A DNA stretch of 64,000 nucleotides from Ligilactobacillus faecis (GCF_029889745.1 NZ_CP123639.1:1276501-1340500), one strand, 5' to 3'. Shown: positions 25,546 to 34,745, numbered from the stretch's first letter. Made by a program: numbers and translations. Notes: a model not told the origin generated them from the sequence alone.

Positions 25546-26394
25546 TTGTTTGAGATACCGAAATTGATCGCTAGTACGCCCGAACCACTTTTAGAAAGTG
25601 TCCCAGAGATATTAGGCGAGTTAGACGAGATCTATGCCTATCATCGCCAATGTTTGGCGCATGGAGCGCAAATGCTTGAGACACTCACTGCTAAACAAGG
25701 TGTGGCGCATCTATTAGCTAAAGGACAAAGTAAACGACAAGCTAAGGCTTTGCTTGGGATCGCTGTTGATGTAGCTTTGAAAGCAGCTGAAGATCACGCT
25801 AAAGAAACAGGCGAGCTTCCGCTTGTCGCTGGTGTTTTAAGCCCGTATGGGTTGCAAGTCGCTCAAAAAGAATACTTACTGAACAAGGCGCAGTATTTAG
25901 ATTTTCATCTTGAGACTTTACAAACGCTATTAGAGCAAGGACCAGATTGTTTAGGTCTTGTGTGGCAAACAAAGCTGTCTGAACCAGCTGCTGTTCTTAA
26001 ATGGTGCACACAAAATGTGCCACGGTTACCCGTTTACGTGACTTTATGCTTAAAAGATGCCAAAACATTGAGCGATGGAACTGATCTAGTTGAGGCGCTC
26101 AATGTTTTGGCAAGTTTTGAACAAGTCGTTTCCTTAGTGATCGCCACTTGTCCAGAAAACGAGCTACTGCAAGCGGTAAAGAGCTTTAAAGAGACGACAG
26201 CGTTACCTGTGAGCGTGACTAATGCTCGAAAAGATCTAAATGAGCTGACAAAGGTGCTTCAAAAAGGTGTTACGAGTTTAGCTAACCCAACACTTTTACG
26301 CTTGCAAGTTGCTAAAAAGAGCCAGTTAAAAATAAGAGGCTGTGACATAAGTAGTCTCTATAAGAGAAAAGTATCTCAGAAATCGAAAATTTGA
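25546..26394 (+). CDS. Degenerate homocysteine S-methyltransferase-like protein, 3' end altered by IS1182
   Basis: 282 residues, TTG start at 25546 with AAGGAAG upstream. The middle aligns with MmuM-type homocysteine/S-methylmethionine methyltransferases: HRQCLAHGAQMLETLTAKQG, the helix GQSKRQAKALLGIAVDVALKAAED and PVYVTLCLKDAKTLSDGTDL. The conserved N-terminal DGG strand and the C-terminal zinc ligands (GGCC and the earlier Cys region) are missing, so methyl transfer is doubtful. Residues 264-282 are encoded by the left end of IS1182 copy 2 (from 26335), which replaced the original C-terminus or stop. It may be a relic or an adapted binding protein. It converges on the MFS gene beyond the IS. 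Confidence 0.6.
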   Translation: MFEIPKLIASTPEPLLESVPEILGELDEIYAYHRQCLAHGAQMLETLTAKQGVAHLLAKGQSKRQAKALLGIAVDVALKAAEDHAKETGELPLVAGVLSPYGLQVAQKEYLLNKAQYLDFHLETLQTLLEQGPDCLGLVWQTKLSEPAAVLKWCTQNVPRLPVYVTLCLKDAKTLSDGTDLVEALNVLASFEQVVSLVIATCPENELLQAVKSFKETTALPVSVTNARKDLNELTKVLQKGVTSLANPTLLRLQVAKKSQLKIRGCDISSLYKRKVSQKSKI

Positions 26395-27984
26395 TTTCTG
26401 AGATACTTTTTCTTTACGTATTTTGTTTATCTTGGTCACTACTGTGACTAATTTGTTGATATTCATTGCCAAAACTACAATGCCCATTTCCTTTTCGACT
26501 CTTTCGCTCCCCCTAACTGAGAATCGGTTGAATCCCAAAGAAGCCTTCAATCTTCCAAAAACAGGTTCAACATCAATTTTGCGCCGTGCATAGATTGATC
26601 CAGTATTAGAAGATGAAAGTAAAGCTCGTTGTTGTGCTTTAAAATATTCCCAGGCATTATTGACCATGATCTTCCTTACGTGTCCACTTTTAGTTAAGGC
26701 TCGGGGATCTATCAAATGATCATCATCAAATTTTTCAGCAGTATATACTTTAAAATCTCTAGTAAATCCATACTTATCAGTTCTTTTAGAATAGTTTGAA
26801 AAATTGAATCTAACACCGTTAAGGTCTAAATAATAGTCATCTTTTTCATTATAAGACCAATTCATGATTTTATGATCATCAGTTTTCCATTTGCGACTAT
26901 TCTCTTTGAGCATTGTCCCATAAGGGATCAAAACGGTGCGATCACCGTAATTATCGTCACAAAAACGATAATTACTCTCAGAACCATACCCAGCATCAGC
27001 AACGATAGTTGAACCAAGTACGCCATTGTCATTCAAATGGTCAATAAAAGTAGGAAGCGTTCTTGTATCAGTTGGATTAGCAAATAACTTATACCCGGTA
27101 ATAAACTGGTTACTAGTAGCAATTTGAAGATTATAAGCAGGTTTTAGTTGTCCGTTTAACATTGGATCTTCTTTTACACGCATAAAAGTAGCATCATGGT
27201 CAGTTTTAGAGTAACTATTTCGTTCTCTAAGGATGTCTTTTTGTTTTTGGTGATTTTGCATTTTTTCTTTACGCGTTAATAGTTTTTTGTAGGTTGCCTT
27301 TAATTTTCGACGTTCTTGTTTCGCAGGGTTCGGCGATACTTGTCTAGTTTCTTCGACTTTTTGATCTAAAGCAACTAGATAATCTTCAAACTTGGCAATT
27401 ATTACATCTAATGCTTCCAAAGTCAGGTCAGATCCTTTGGGGATCTTTCCGATAACTTTAGCTTCGTGGAGCTCGCCTAAAAGTTCAACAACTTTTTGAC
27501 GATTGAGCTCATCAAAACGAACGACATTTTTCTTCCAGACAAAAGAATACTTATTAGCATCCGCAAGGATCTTCGTACCGTCAATGAAAGAAATGTCATC
27601 AATCAGATTATGTTTTTTTAGAAAAGCTGTCAATTTAGTTAAACTCTCTTGTGTTAAGGTAGCTAACTCATCAGAGATCCGAAAACGACAAATAGTTCGA
27701 TAAGAAGGGACTTGATCAGCGATCAACCAACCAGCAGGCTTATTTTCGCGAGCAAATCTCTCAATTTTTCGACTACTAAAGATACCATAGCTATAAGCAA
27801 GTAAAGTGAGCTTTAGCATAGCAGCTAGATCATATTCACGAGGGCGTCCAAATTGATAGTTATACTTGAGTTCTAAACTTTCAACAAGTTCATTGATGTA
27901 GAGAGCTGGATGATTTTTTTCAGGAATATATTCTAAAGAGATGTTCAAAATAGTCTGATTAATGTTATAATGACTGTGTATCAT
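26326..27984 (-). CDS. IS1182-family transposase, copy 2
   Basis: 552 residues as an open frame, identical to copy 1 up to the end of the IS-encoded part. Same DUF772-like N-terminus and DDE segments (IVADAGYGSES; DVEPVFGRLKASLGF). Here too the IS contains no stop codon: the frame leaves the element at 26335 and stops at 26326, giving the short tail TASYF instead of copy 1's TASFCLHISNTQK. Antisense overlap with the last codons of the homocysteine-methyltransferase-like gene results. Confidence 0.92.
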   Translation of the reverse strand: MIHSHYNINQTILNISLEYIPEKNHPALYINELVESLELKYNYQFGRPREYDLAAMLKLTLLAYSYGIFSSRKIERFARENKPAGWLIADQVPSYRTICRFRISDELATLTQESLTKLTAFLKKHNLIDDISFIDGTKILADANKYSFVWKKNVVRFDELNRQKVVELLGELHEAKVIGKIPKGSDLTLEALDVIIAKFEDYLVALDQKVEETRQVSPNPAKQERRKLKATYKKLLTRKEKMQNHQKQKDILRERNSYSKTDHDATFMRVKEDPMLNGQLKPAYNLQIATSNQFITGYKLFANPTDTRTLPTFIDHLNDNGVLGSTIVADAGYGSESNYRFCDDNYGDRTVLIPYGTMLKENSRKWKTDDHKIMNWSYNEKDDYYLDLNGVRFNFSNYSKRTDKYGFTRDFKVYTAEKFDDDHLIDPRALTKSGHVRKIMVNNAWEYFKAQQRALLSSSNTGSIYARRKIDVEPVFGRLKASLGFNRFSVRGSERVEKEMGIVVLAMNINKLVTVVTKINKIRKEKVSQKSNFRFLRYFSLIETTYVTASYF

Positions 27985-28128
27985 TTTATGTTATCCTTTC
28001 GAGGGTAATTGTGAGGTAGCCGGGCGTGGCTACCTTTTTTCTTTGATTATAATTCAAAAGCTGGATATATGAAACACGAAGGTTTCCATACATCCAGCTT
28101 TATTTTGTAGACTTATGTCACAGCCTCT
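26335..28128 (-). mobile_element. IS1182-type insertion sequence, copy 2
   Basis: 1794 bp with the same 18-bp inverted repeats and length as copy 1. Flanks are AAAAATA on the left and TATTTTT on the right, so the repeat palindrome extends into host DNA (AAAAATAAGAGGCTG / CAGCCTCTTATTTTT). This is what would be left if the element had inserted into the loop of a bidirectional rho-independent terminator between two converging genes. Confidence 0.93.
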
Positions 28129-29284
28129 TATTTTTTTGGTGTTGACTTAAGTAAAAAACGAGAGCCGTAGCTAAAAGCCCATAGATCCCACTGACATAGC
28201 CAACTTTATCTAAACTAGCATATTGGACAGTTTGAGCAGCAGTTAGCGATCCAAGTGAGATCCCGATATTAGCAAAGATCGAATTGAGCGAAGAAGCGAG
28301 GTCAAGTGATTGAGGATAGTTTTTTTCAGCGATATCTAAAAACAACAATTGTGTTGAAGAACCATAACTTGCAAAAGTTACACAAAGTATCGCGATGATA
28401 CAAGCGGCAAGCCATTTGAGACCAAGTAATGGTCCAAGCAAAAAAGATAAACAAGTCATCGTGATATAAACGCTTCTTAGCCGTAAGAGCCCACCATTTT
28501 CGGCCAAATATCCGCCAAATTTATTCCCAATGATAAAGAAGATCCCCATCCCAAATAACAACCAATTGAGCCAAGTATTATCAAACCCCATCTCATTTGT
28601 AAAGAGCGGGCGGATATACGTATAGATCGTGTAGTCAGCTGCACACACGCAGATGACAAATAAGACACCTAAAATAATTTGGGGTTCTTTTAATAAAGTG
28701 AATTGGTGCTTCAATTTGCTCTTGTGTTGTGGTGTATCACGGGGAACGAGCCAAAATAATAAGGCTAACGCAAGGACCGTGATCCCACTGATCATCCAAA
28801 AGCTATCGTGCCAAGAAAAAGTCGTACTGATCAAAGTTCCAAGTGGGATCCCGATGATCGAAGCTAAGCTAAAACCTGCAAAGACCCAGGAGACGAGACT
28901 GGCACGTTTTTCGCGGGGCGCAATGTAATTTGCCATCACTAAAACAAGCGAGATGATCGCACCTGAGACGCTGGCAGTCAAGATCCGTGAGAGTAAAAGC
29001 GAAGTGAAATCCGTCGCAAGAGCAGTCCAAGTGTTGCCAAGCAAAAAGACGCTTGTCAACAACAACAAAACTTGGTGACGTTTGAAACGTCCGGTAAAAG
29101 CTGTGACTAACGGGGTACATAAGGCGTAAATGATCGCAAAAACTGTGACTAACAACCCTAAAGGTGCAAGTGACATCTGATATTCAGTGGCGATATCAGG
29201 TAAGACCCCAACAATGATGTATTCATTACATCCGAGCATAAAAGCGATAAAAACAAAAAGATACGCTTGTAAACGATATCTCAT
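28118..29284 (-). CDS. MFS transporter (DHA1-type drug/metabolite exporter)
   Basis: 388 residues, twelve predicted membrane spans. N-terminal QAYLFVFIAFMLGCNEYIIVGVLPDIA and the loop TGRFKRHQVLLL are typical of AraJ/CmlA-like DHA1 proton-driven exporters; the substrate cannot be read from sequence. The last residues and the TGA stop (28118-28120) lie inside the IS1182 inverted repeat, so the IS insertion changed the extreme C-terminus (..QHQKNKRL); little harm is expected. An inverted repeat at 29321-29346 in its promoter may be an operator. The hairpin TGACT-AAAA-AGTCA lies just upstream of the ribosome site. Confidence 0.85.
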   Translation of the reverse strand: MRYRLQAYLFVFIAFMLGCNEYIIVGVLPDIATEYQMSLAPLGLLVTVFAIIYALCTPLVTAFTGRFKRHQVLLLLTSVFLLGNTWTALATDFTSLLLSRILTASVSGAIISLVLVMANYIAPREKRASLVSWVFAGFSLASIIGIPLGTLISTTFSWHDSFWMISGITVLALALLFWLVPRDTPQHKSKLKHQFTLLKEPQIILGVLFVICVCAADYTIYTYIRPLFTNEMGFDNTWLNWLLFGMGIFFIIGNKFGGYLAENGGLLRLRSVYITMTCLSFLLGPLLGLKWLAACIIAILCVTFASYGSSTQLLFLDIAEKNYPQSLDLASSLNSIFANIGISLGSLTAAQTVQYASLDKVGYVSGIYGLLATALVFYLSQHQKNKRL

Positions 29285-29320
29285 AAATAATACCTCTGAC
29301 TAAAAAGTCAAACCTTTCTA

Positions 29321-29353
29321 TTTAGAATTGCATTATCAATTCTAAATTCTAAA
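29321..29353. promoter_or_regulatory. Inverted repeat plus third half-site in the MFS promoter
   Basis: TTTAGAATTG (29321-29330) and CAATTCTAAA (29337-29346) form a perfect 10-bp inverted repeat with a six-base spacer, followed by another TTCTAAA (29347-29353). It looks like an operator of MarR- or HTH-type regulators. No regulator gene is adjacent. Confidence 0.55.
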
Positions 29354-29380
29354 TGATTCGACTTATTTTGACTAGTTAGA

Positions 29381-30718
29381 TCACCAGCCTAATTCAGTAG
29401 CATTTTGAGGTAAAGTCAATTTCCCTTGTTTTTGGGCGTTAAAGGCGGCTTCGATGATCGTAAAAGCTTTCTGGAGTTGAGCTTTTGTGATCACAAGTGG
29501 TGGTTGGAAACGCAAGATGTTTCCGCGCAAACTGATCATAAGTGCGCCACGTTCAAAAATCGCAAAGATCAGCTGAGTTGCGAGCATTTGCGAAGGTTTT
29601 TTAGTCACAGGATCAACGATATCGATCCCACCGTTTAAGCCATACATCCGTACGTCACCGATAAAATCATAAGTTTTCTGGGCTTGCTTGAAAAATGCTT
29701 CTGCTAGCTGACCGAGTTCTTTTGACCGAGTTACAAGTTTTTCTTCTTCGATGACTTCTAAAGTGGCTAGCGCTGCGGCACTAGTGACTGGATTACCCGC
29801 TGTAGTAAAAAGATGAGCTGGAGCATCTAGAGCTTCTAAGATCTCAGCACGGCCTAAAACAGCACTAAGAGGTAGACCACTAGCCAATGATTTGCCGACT
29901 GTGACTAAATCTGGTTCTAGACCAAAGTGTTCGATCGACCACCATTTGCCAGTCCGACCGAGTCCTTGATTGACTTCATCGACGGCAAACAAGATCTGGT
30001 GTTTTTTAGCGAATCGATAGACTTTTTCTAAAAAAGTTGGTGGGGCTTTGACGATCCCACCATCGCCTTGGATCGGTTCGATCAAGATCAAAGCGACTTC
30101 ATCTGGTGGTAAGTATGTCTCAAACGGATGGAGGAATTCTTCAAACATCCGCGTCACAAATTGCTCTTCAGTCTCGTAGTCTTTTTTCTTCCATGGATCA
30201 GGAAAGGGAACTTTGATGATCCCAGGTAATAATGGTCCGATCTTTCTTGTCATATTTAAACTGACTGCTGAAGCGCTCAGAGCTCCATAAGTCGCACCAT
30301 GGTAAGCACCAGTAAAAGTGACGATATATTGCCGTTTGGTATAGGCGCGTGCAAGTTTGATCACTGCATCGTTTGCATCAGAACCAGAATTACCCCATAA
30401 TAACTTGACTGGACCTGAGATCGGAGCTAAAGCTGTTAGTTTAGCTGTCAATTTGGCGGCAGTTTCGTTAGCAAAATAAGCTGGTGTATATTGGATCAAA
30501 CGTTTTGCCTGCTCTGTGATCGCTTGTACGACTTTAGGATGTGAGTGGCCTGTATTGGTTGAAGAAGCAGAAGCTAAAAGATCGATATACTCACGTCCAG
30601 TAGCGTCTTTTAGGAGAGCTCCATTACCTGAGCTGATCACGATGTCGAAATATTTGATCCGCGATTGAGTGGCCAAATGTTGACTTTCGATAGCAAGTAA
30701 GTGTTCATTTTCTGACAT
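29381..30718 (-). CDS. Class-III aminotransferase, isoleucine 2-epimerase-like
   Basis: 445 residues, PLP fold-type I. It closely resembles the Lactobacillus isoleucine 2-epimerase (branched-chain amino acid racemase) as I recall it: GNSGSDANDAVIKLARAYTKRQYIV, LIEPIQGDGGIVKAP, FAVDEVNQGLGRTGKWW, the PLP lysine in VTVGKSLASGLPLSAV, DAPAHLFTTAGNPVTSAA, and GNILRFQPPLVIT with a terminal GW. It would interconvert L-Ile and D-allo-Ile (or Val/Leu enantiomers). The older database label would be 4-aminobutyrate or acetylornithine aminotransferase. GAGGGG precedes the ATG. Monocistronic, divergent from the amidohydrolase. Confidence 0.85.
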   Translation of the reverse strand: MSENEHLLAIESQHLATQSRIKYFDIVISSGNGALLKDATGREYIDLLASASSTNTGHSHPKVVQAITEQAKRLIQYTPAYFANETAAKLTAKLTALAPISGPVKLLWGNSGSDANDAVIKLARAYTKRQYIVTFTGAYHGATYGALSASAVSLNMTRKIGPLLPGIIKVPFPDPWKKKDYETEEQFVTRMFEEFLHPFETYLPPDEVALILIEPIQGDGGIVKAPPTFLEKVYRFAKKHQILFAVDEVNQGLGRTGKWWSIEHFGLEPDLVTVGKSLASGLPLSAVLGRAEILEALDAPAHLFTTAGNPVTSAAALATLEVIEEEKLVTRSKELGQLAEAFFKQAQKTYDFIGDVRMYGLNGGIDIVDPVTKKPSQMLATQLIFAIFERGALMISLRGNILRFQPPLVITKAQLQKAFTIIEAAFNAQKQGKLTLPQNATELGW

Positions 30719-30851
30719 ATAGCTGTCCCCTCTCTTAAAATAAGATTATTTTAATTATAAATACATTAAAAATAAATTCAAGTTATTTTGCGAAGATTTC
30801 ATGTTAAGAAAAGAAAAAACAATAGATTTGATGCAACTTTAATTAAATTTT

Positions 30852-30860
30852 TGCTATAAT
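30852..30860 (+). promoter_or_regulatory. Extended -10 promoter of the amidohydrolase gene
   Basis: TGCTATAAT is an extended -10 element (TGnTATAAT) about 34 bases before the start codon. Confidence 0.6.
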
Positions 30861-30893
30861 TAAACTAAAATCCTTGAAGGAAGTGAGTATGTG

Positions 30894-31808
30894 ATGTCTA
30901 AAAAGATCGATGTCTTTGCGCATGTTTTGCCACCACGTTTTCGAACGCAAATGTTGGCTAAAGTGCCAGATGTTTTAGAACGGTATCCTTTTATGCAACA
31001 TCCGCTTTTGAGCGACTTTACTTTGCGCAAACAGCACGCGCGCCCAGAGGAACTTCAAGTTATCTCAAATGTAAATCTCAATCCTGAAGACTATTTTGGA
31101 CCGAAAGAGGCCGCGCGTTTATGTCGTGAATTGAATAATGAGCTAAGTGAGCTTGTGACGACGCACCCAGAGCTTTTTTATCGTGCAGTCGGAGCTGTGC
31201 CACTAAATAATATGAAAGCGACAAAAGAGATCTTGGCTGAGATCGCGACTGCAAAAGAACTTTGTGGGGCACAGATCTTTACCCGCGCTTTAGGTAAGAG
31301 CATTGCCGATGAGAGTTATGAAGAACTTTTTGCTACAGCAGCTAAATTACATTTACCGCTCTGGCTGCACCCGATTTTTGACCAACGCAAACCAGATAAT
31401 AACATCATTTTTAGTTGGGAGTATGAATTGAGCCAAGCGATGCTCGAAATAGTCCAAGCAGGCTTGTTGACTAAATATCCAGAATTAAAGATCATCGTAC
31501 ACCATGCTGGTGGGATGGTCCCGTATTTTGCTGGGCGCATCGAACATATTTTACCAGCTGAGCAGGCTAATGCTTTCAAAGCTTTTTATGTCGATACGGC
31601 GTTATTAGGAAATAAAAAAGCTTTAGAATTGGCTGTTGCTTATTACGGCGAGAAGCATGTTTTATATGGGACTGATGCCCCACTTGGGATCGCACCGGCT
31701 GGCGCAGGTCGAGCGATCCAGCAGGCGCTAGTAGCTGCTGATATTTCTTCTGCACAGTTAGAGCAGATCTATTTTAAGAATTTTGAAAGAATACTTGCCA
31801 AGAAATAA
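30894..31808 (+). CDS. Metal-dependent amidohydrolase (ACMSD-like)
   Basis: 304 residues from ATG 30894; a GTG three bases earlier (30891) is equally spaced from GGAAG. TIM-barrel amidohydrolase_2 family: N-terminal VFAHVLPPRF (an HxxP variant of the metal-binding HxH), LPLWLHPIFDQR, the metal/active-site His in KIIVHHAGGMVPYF, and the C-terminal Asp in HVLYGTDAPLG. Members are decarboxylases or hydrolases of aromatic or related acids (e.g. aminocarboxymuconate semialdehyde decarboxylase). The substrate is unknown, and no catabolic partner is next to it. Confidence 0.82.
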   Translation: MSKKIDVFAHVLPPRFRTQMLAKVPDVLERYPFMQHPLLSDFTLRKQHARPEELQVISNVNLNPEDYFGPKEAARLCRELNNELSELVTTHPELFYRAVGAVPLNNMKATKEILAEIATAKELCGAQIFTRALGKSIADESYEELFATAAKLHLPLWLHPIFDQRKPDNNIIFSWEYELSQAMLEIVQAGLLTKYPELKIIVHHAGGMVPYFAGRIEHILPAEQANAFKAFYVDTALLGNKKALELAVAYYGEKHVLYGTDAPLGIAPAGAGRAIQQALVAADISSAQLEQIYFKNFERILAKK

Positions 31809-32167
31809 GCAATTGTTAGTAAAGATGTAGTATTCGTAAGAAAGATAAAATGTGAGACGAATATTAGGTCAACGATGAGGTTAAAAATCAGAAACATCAG
31901 ACAGAGCATTTGTTATCGCTGTGGCACGATCTAGCTCGAGAAAAAAGTTCAGTTTTTGATCTTTTAGCTTTATTGAATCAAAAGGAGACTGGGAAAACAG
32001 CCCTAGGCTATCAAAGGCAGTCTTCGCCTTACTGCCAGTGAGTGAGAAGATCGACGTTGCTGGTAGTAAATAAAATTAAGAAAGGAAAAGCTATATTTCT
32101 TTCTAAGAATATGATCATTTGAGCTAAATGATCATGTTGGCTCACATTATATATAGCAGGGGATCTG
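31809..32167. other. Intergenic region with a possible gene remnant
   Basis: The + strand is open from 31868 to 32041 and reads like protein (HQTEHLLSLWHDLAREKSSVFDLLALLNQKETGKTA), but it has no start codon with a ribosome site and has a stop just upstream. It may be the remains of a decayed gene. Nothing else is recognised. The 3' end holds the promoter and ribosome site of the next gene. Confidence 0.35.
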
Positions 32168-32842
32168 ATGAATTTGACTGAGCCACCCTTGATCAAAATG
32201 TATGATCTAGTGCTCAAACCAGAAAAACAAGCTGAATATCTTGTTTATGGAAAACGCAATTTAGAACTTTCGATCCAAACAGAACCACAGACTTTAGCAA
32301 TGCATGCACTTCAAAAAGAAAATGATACTTTTCATAAAGTTGTTTTTGAGATCTATACTGATCTTGCAGCACAAAAGCGTCATCAAAATGCACCGCAGTT
32401 CAAAAAATATGCGGCTTTTGCCAAAGATGCTCTAGTCGAGAAAAATGAGACTGAACTTATTCCTGAGTTGTTATTGGAAAAGGTCGATTTTTTGAGCGGT
32501 AAAACCCACGCACCGTTACTTGTGCGCCTAGCTCGTTTGAAGATCAAAGATCGACATATGGCAGCCTTTAAAGCAGCTGTTTTTAGTGAGATGCGCCAAG
32601 CGATCGCTTTAGAAACAGGTGTTTTAGCGCTGTATGCTACTTCACTAAAAAATGAACCAGATGTCTGGCTTTTTTTAGAGTTTTACCAAAATGAAGTGGC
32701 GTACCAAGCACACTTGAAAACACCACATTTTGAAGAATATCTAGCTAAAACAAAAGACGCACTTGAAAAAAAAGAGTTGCAAACATTGCGGGAAGAAACA
32801 CTTGTCAGTCAAGGTAATATTGATTATGAAAGAAAGCGTTAG
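32168..32842 (+). CDS. Tandem antibiotic-biosynthesis-monooxygenase (ABM) domain protein
   Basis: 224 residues. Two dimeric alpha/beta-barrel (ABM, YgiN-like) repeats are visible, ~10-100 and ~118-215: each has a strand (KMYDLVLKPEKQAEY; VRLARLKIKDRHMAAF), a central strand ending in aromatics (FHKVVFEIYTD; DVWLFLEFYQN), and a helix with the pattern YQAHLKTPHFEEY / RHQNAPQFKKY. Such proteins are small quinol or aromatic monooxygenases or ligand-binding proteins; the activity is not predictable here. AGGGGAT precedes the ATG. It is followed after 12 bases by ltrA, so the two form an operon. Confidence 0.8.
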   Translation: MNLTEPPLIKMYDLVLKPEKQAEYLVYGKRNLELSIQTEPQTLAMHALQKENDTFHKVVFEIYTDLAAQKRHQNAPQFKKYAAFAKDALVEKNETELIPELLLEKVDFLSGKTHAPLLVRLARLKIKDRHMAAFKAAVFSEMRQAIALETGVLALYATSLKNEPDVWLFLEFYQNEVAYQAHLKTPHFEEYLAKTKDALEKKELQTLREETLVSQGNIDYERKR

Positions 32843-32854
32843 GGGGAAAACGTT

Positions 32855-33973
32855 ATGCAAGTCATGCACAAAAAGGTCGAGCTGACTGAATTATTTTATG
32901 ATCTGGTTTTTGTCTATGCGATCTCGCAGATCACAAAGATCTTACATCATACTGAAAATGAACAGCATCTTTTAGAAAATTTTGTGGTCTTTGCGATCGT
33001 CTTAGTCGTCTTTTTGAACACTTGGATGATCCAGACCGTCTATACGAATCGCTACGGCAAAAATACTTTACGCGATATTTTATTTTTCATGCTTGATATG
33101 GCGATCGTTTTATTTATGTCAAATTCATTTACGGGACCTTTGGCAAACTGGTTTTATCCGTTTACCTTTGCGACTGGCGCCTTGACGTTGACGCTTTGGC
33201 TCCAGTATCTGCTAGTCTATTTGACTGCTAAAGATCCAAATGATCGTCAGATCGGCAAGTTGTATTTGTGGATCTTAGGACTAAAAGCAGCCTTTTTATT
33301 TAGCAGTTTGTTCTTTAGCTTGAACTTAGCGATCATCTGGGCGCTTTTAGGGACATTGCTTGGTTGGATCATGCCGAGTTTTTTTACAAAGGCAATGCGC
33401 CAACGTCCGATCAATTTTCCGCATTTACTAGAGCGGCTAACGCTGATCACGATCATTGTTTTTGGTGAGACATTAGTTGATATTGCCCCGTATTTTACAG
33501 TAAAAACGTTGGATCTGTGGTCAGTTTTGATCTTTGCGATCGTTTCAGCTCTTTTTATGACATATATTGCCCAGTTTGACCACTACATCGAAGAAAAGCG
33601 GCATGCTGAATCAGGGGTCTTGTTGATCTATTTGCATTATTTGATCTTATTTGGATTAAGCTTGATCACAGTTGCCTTGAGCTTTATTCATGAGGAACAT
33701 TTTGCTAAAAGTGTAGCGATCACATGTTTATATATCGGATTAGGGCTCTTTTATCTTGGTATTTTATGTGGTTCGCGCTATAATAAGACGGGCCTCTCCC
33801 CAACAAAGAATTTGGCATTTGTATTTGTCGTCTCTCTTGGGCTTGGAGCAAGCCTTAGTTATTGGATGGCAAGTTTTAGTGGGATCGTAGGGGCAACATT
33901 TGGAGTCACACTAGCTAATGCGCTGAACTATATTTGGAACTTATGGAAGAAACAAAACGTTGGAGAACAGTAA
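32855..33973 (+). CDS. ltrA: Low temperature requirement protein A family membrane protein
   Basis: 372 residues with about ten membrane segments. The N-terminal KVELTELFYDLVFVYAISQITKIL is the LtrA-family signature; LERLTLITIIVFGETLVDI is the second conserved block. In Listeria the family is needed for growth in the cold, but the mechanism is unknown. AGGGGGA precedes the ATG. Last gene of a two-gene operon, with a strong terminator directly after the stop. Confidence 0.88.
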   Translation: MQVMHKKVELTELFYDLVFVYAISQITKILHHTENEQHLLENFVVFAIVLVVFLNTWMIQTVYTNRYGKNTLRDILFFMLDMAIVLFMSNSFTGPLANWFYPFTFATGALTLTLWLQYLLVYLTAKDPNDRQIGKLYLWILGLKAAFLFSSLFFSLNLAIIWALLGTLLGWIMPSFFTKAMRQRPINFPHLLERLTLITIIVFGETLVDIAPYFTVKTLDLWSVLIFAIVSALFMTYIAQFDHYIEEKRHAESGVLLIYLHYLILFGLSLITVALSFIHEEHFAKSVAITCLYIGLGLFYLGILCGSRYNKTGLSPTKNLAFVFVVSLGLGASLSYWMASFSGIVGATFGVTLANALNYIWNLWKKQNVGEQ

Positions 33974-34002
33974 AAGCCTAGCTAGCTCAGCTAGGCTTTT
34001 TT
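33972..34002 (+). terminator. Terminator after ltrA
   Basis: 12-bp stem AAAAGCCTAGCT / AGCTAGGCTTTT with a 5-base loop and a T-tail, starting at the ltrA stop codon. Confidence 0.92.
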
Positions 34003-34026
34003 ACATGATGATAAGTAAGGATGGCT

Positions 34027-34650
34027 ATGATGGAAGTAAATTTAAGATTGATGCAAACAAGTGATTATGAAGAGCTTTTAAAACTCGTGATCGTAACGTG
34101 GGATTACCGTTCTTGGGTCCAGCCTGAACTCGTTTACCCAATGGCAGAATTTTTTTTGAGTGACCTTTTACAACGTTCCGATCATATCGTGATCGCTACT
34201 GTTGATGGAACTTTAGCCGGTGTTTGTGCAGGAGATATCATTGATCTCACTAAGTTACAAAGTTTTAGCCGAAGACAAAAATTAAAAGCACTCGGTGAGA
34301 TCTTACAGCAGACTGAAAAAGATTCGATCTTTGAAAAATATATCCAAACTTTAGCGTTAGATGAAGTGCTTTTGCGAGAGAGCAAGCATGAATTTCCTGC
34401 TAGTTTGAATCTGTTGATCGTCAAAGAAGAGTACCAAGGTCTTGGGATCGGAGGTAAACTCTATTGCGATTTTTGTCAATATTTGAAAAATAATGATGTC
34501 CATTCTTTTTATCTATATACTGACGATTCTTCTGATTATCGATTCTACGAACATCAAAAAATGGAAAAGTTAGCACAAAAAGATTTTTATTGGAAACCCA
34601 AACAACGTGCTGAGCGCGAGACTTACTTTATTTACGGCAAGTATATTTAA
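34027..34650 (+). CDS. GNAT-family N-acetyltransferase
   Basis: 207 residues if started at ATG 34027; ATGs at 34021 and 34030 are alternatives, but 34027 lies six bases after TAAGG. The acetyl-CoA loop is clear: LLIVKEEYQGLGIGGKLYCDF (motif A, Q-x-x-G-x-G/A), and the C-terminal YRFYEHQKMEKL is the usual motif B end. The central part (residues ~60-115) is longer than in minimal GNATs. The acceptor substrate is unknown. It stands alone after the ltrA terminator. Confidence 0.82.
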   Translation: MMEVNLRLMQTSDYEELLKLVIVTWDYRSWVQPELVYPMAEFFLSDLLQRSDHIVIATVDGTLAGVCAGDIIDLTKLQSFSRRQKLKALGEILQQTEKDSIFEKYIQTLALDEVLLRESKHEFPASLNLLIVKEEYQGLGIGGKLYCDFCQYLKNNDVHSFYLYTDDSSDYRFYEHQKMEKLAQKDFYWKPKQRAERETYFIYGKYI

Positions 34651-34745
34651 ATTTTTTTATGATTTAATCTTTACATTTTTGTCGTTTTTTGTTAAATTTA
34701 GTGGGCAAAAAAGATTATTCTAGTGAAAAGAAAGGGCTTGATCTT

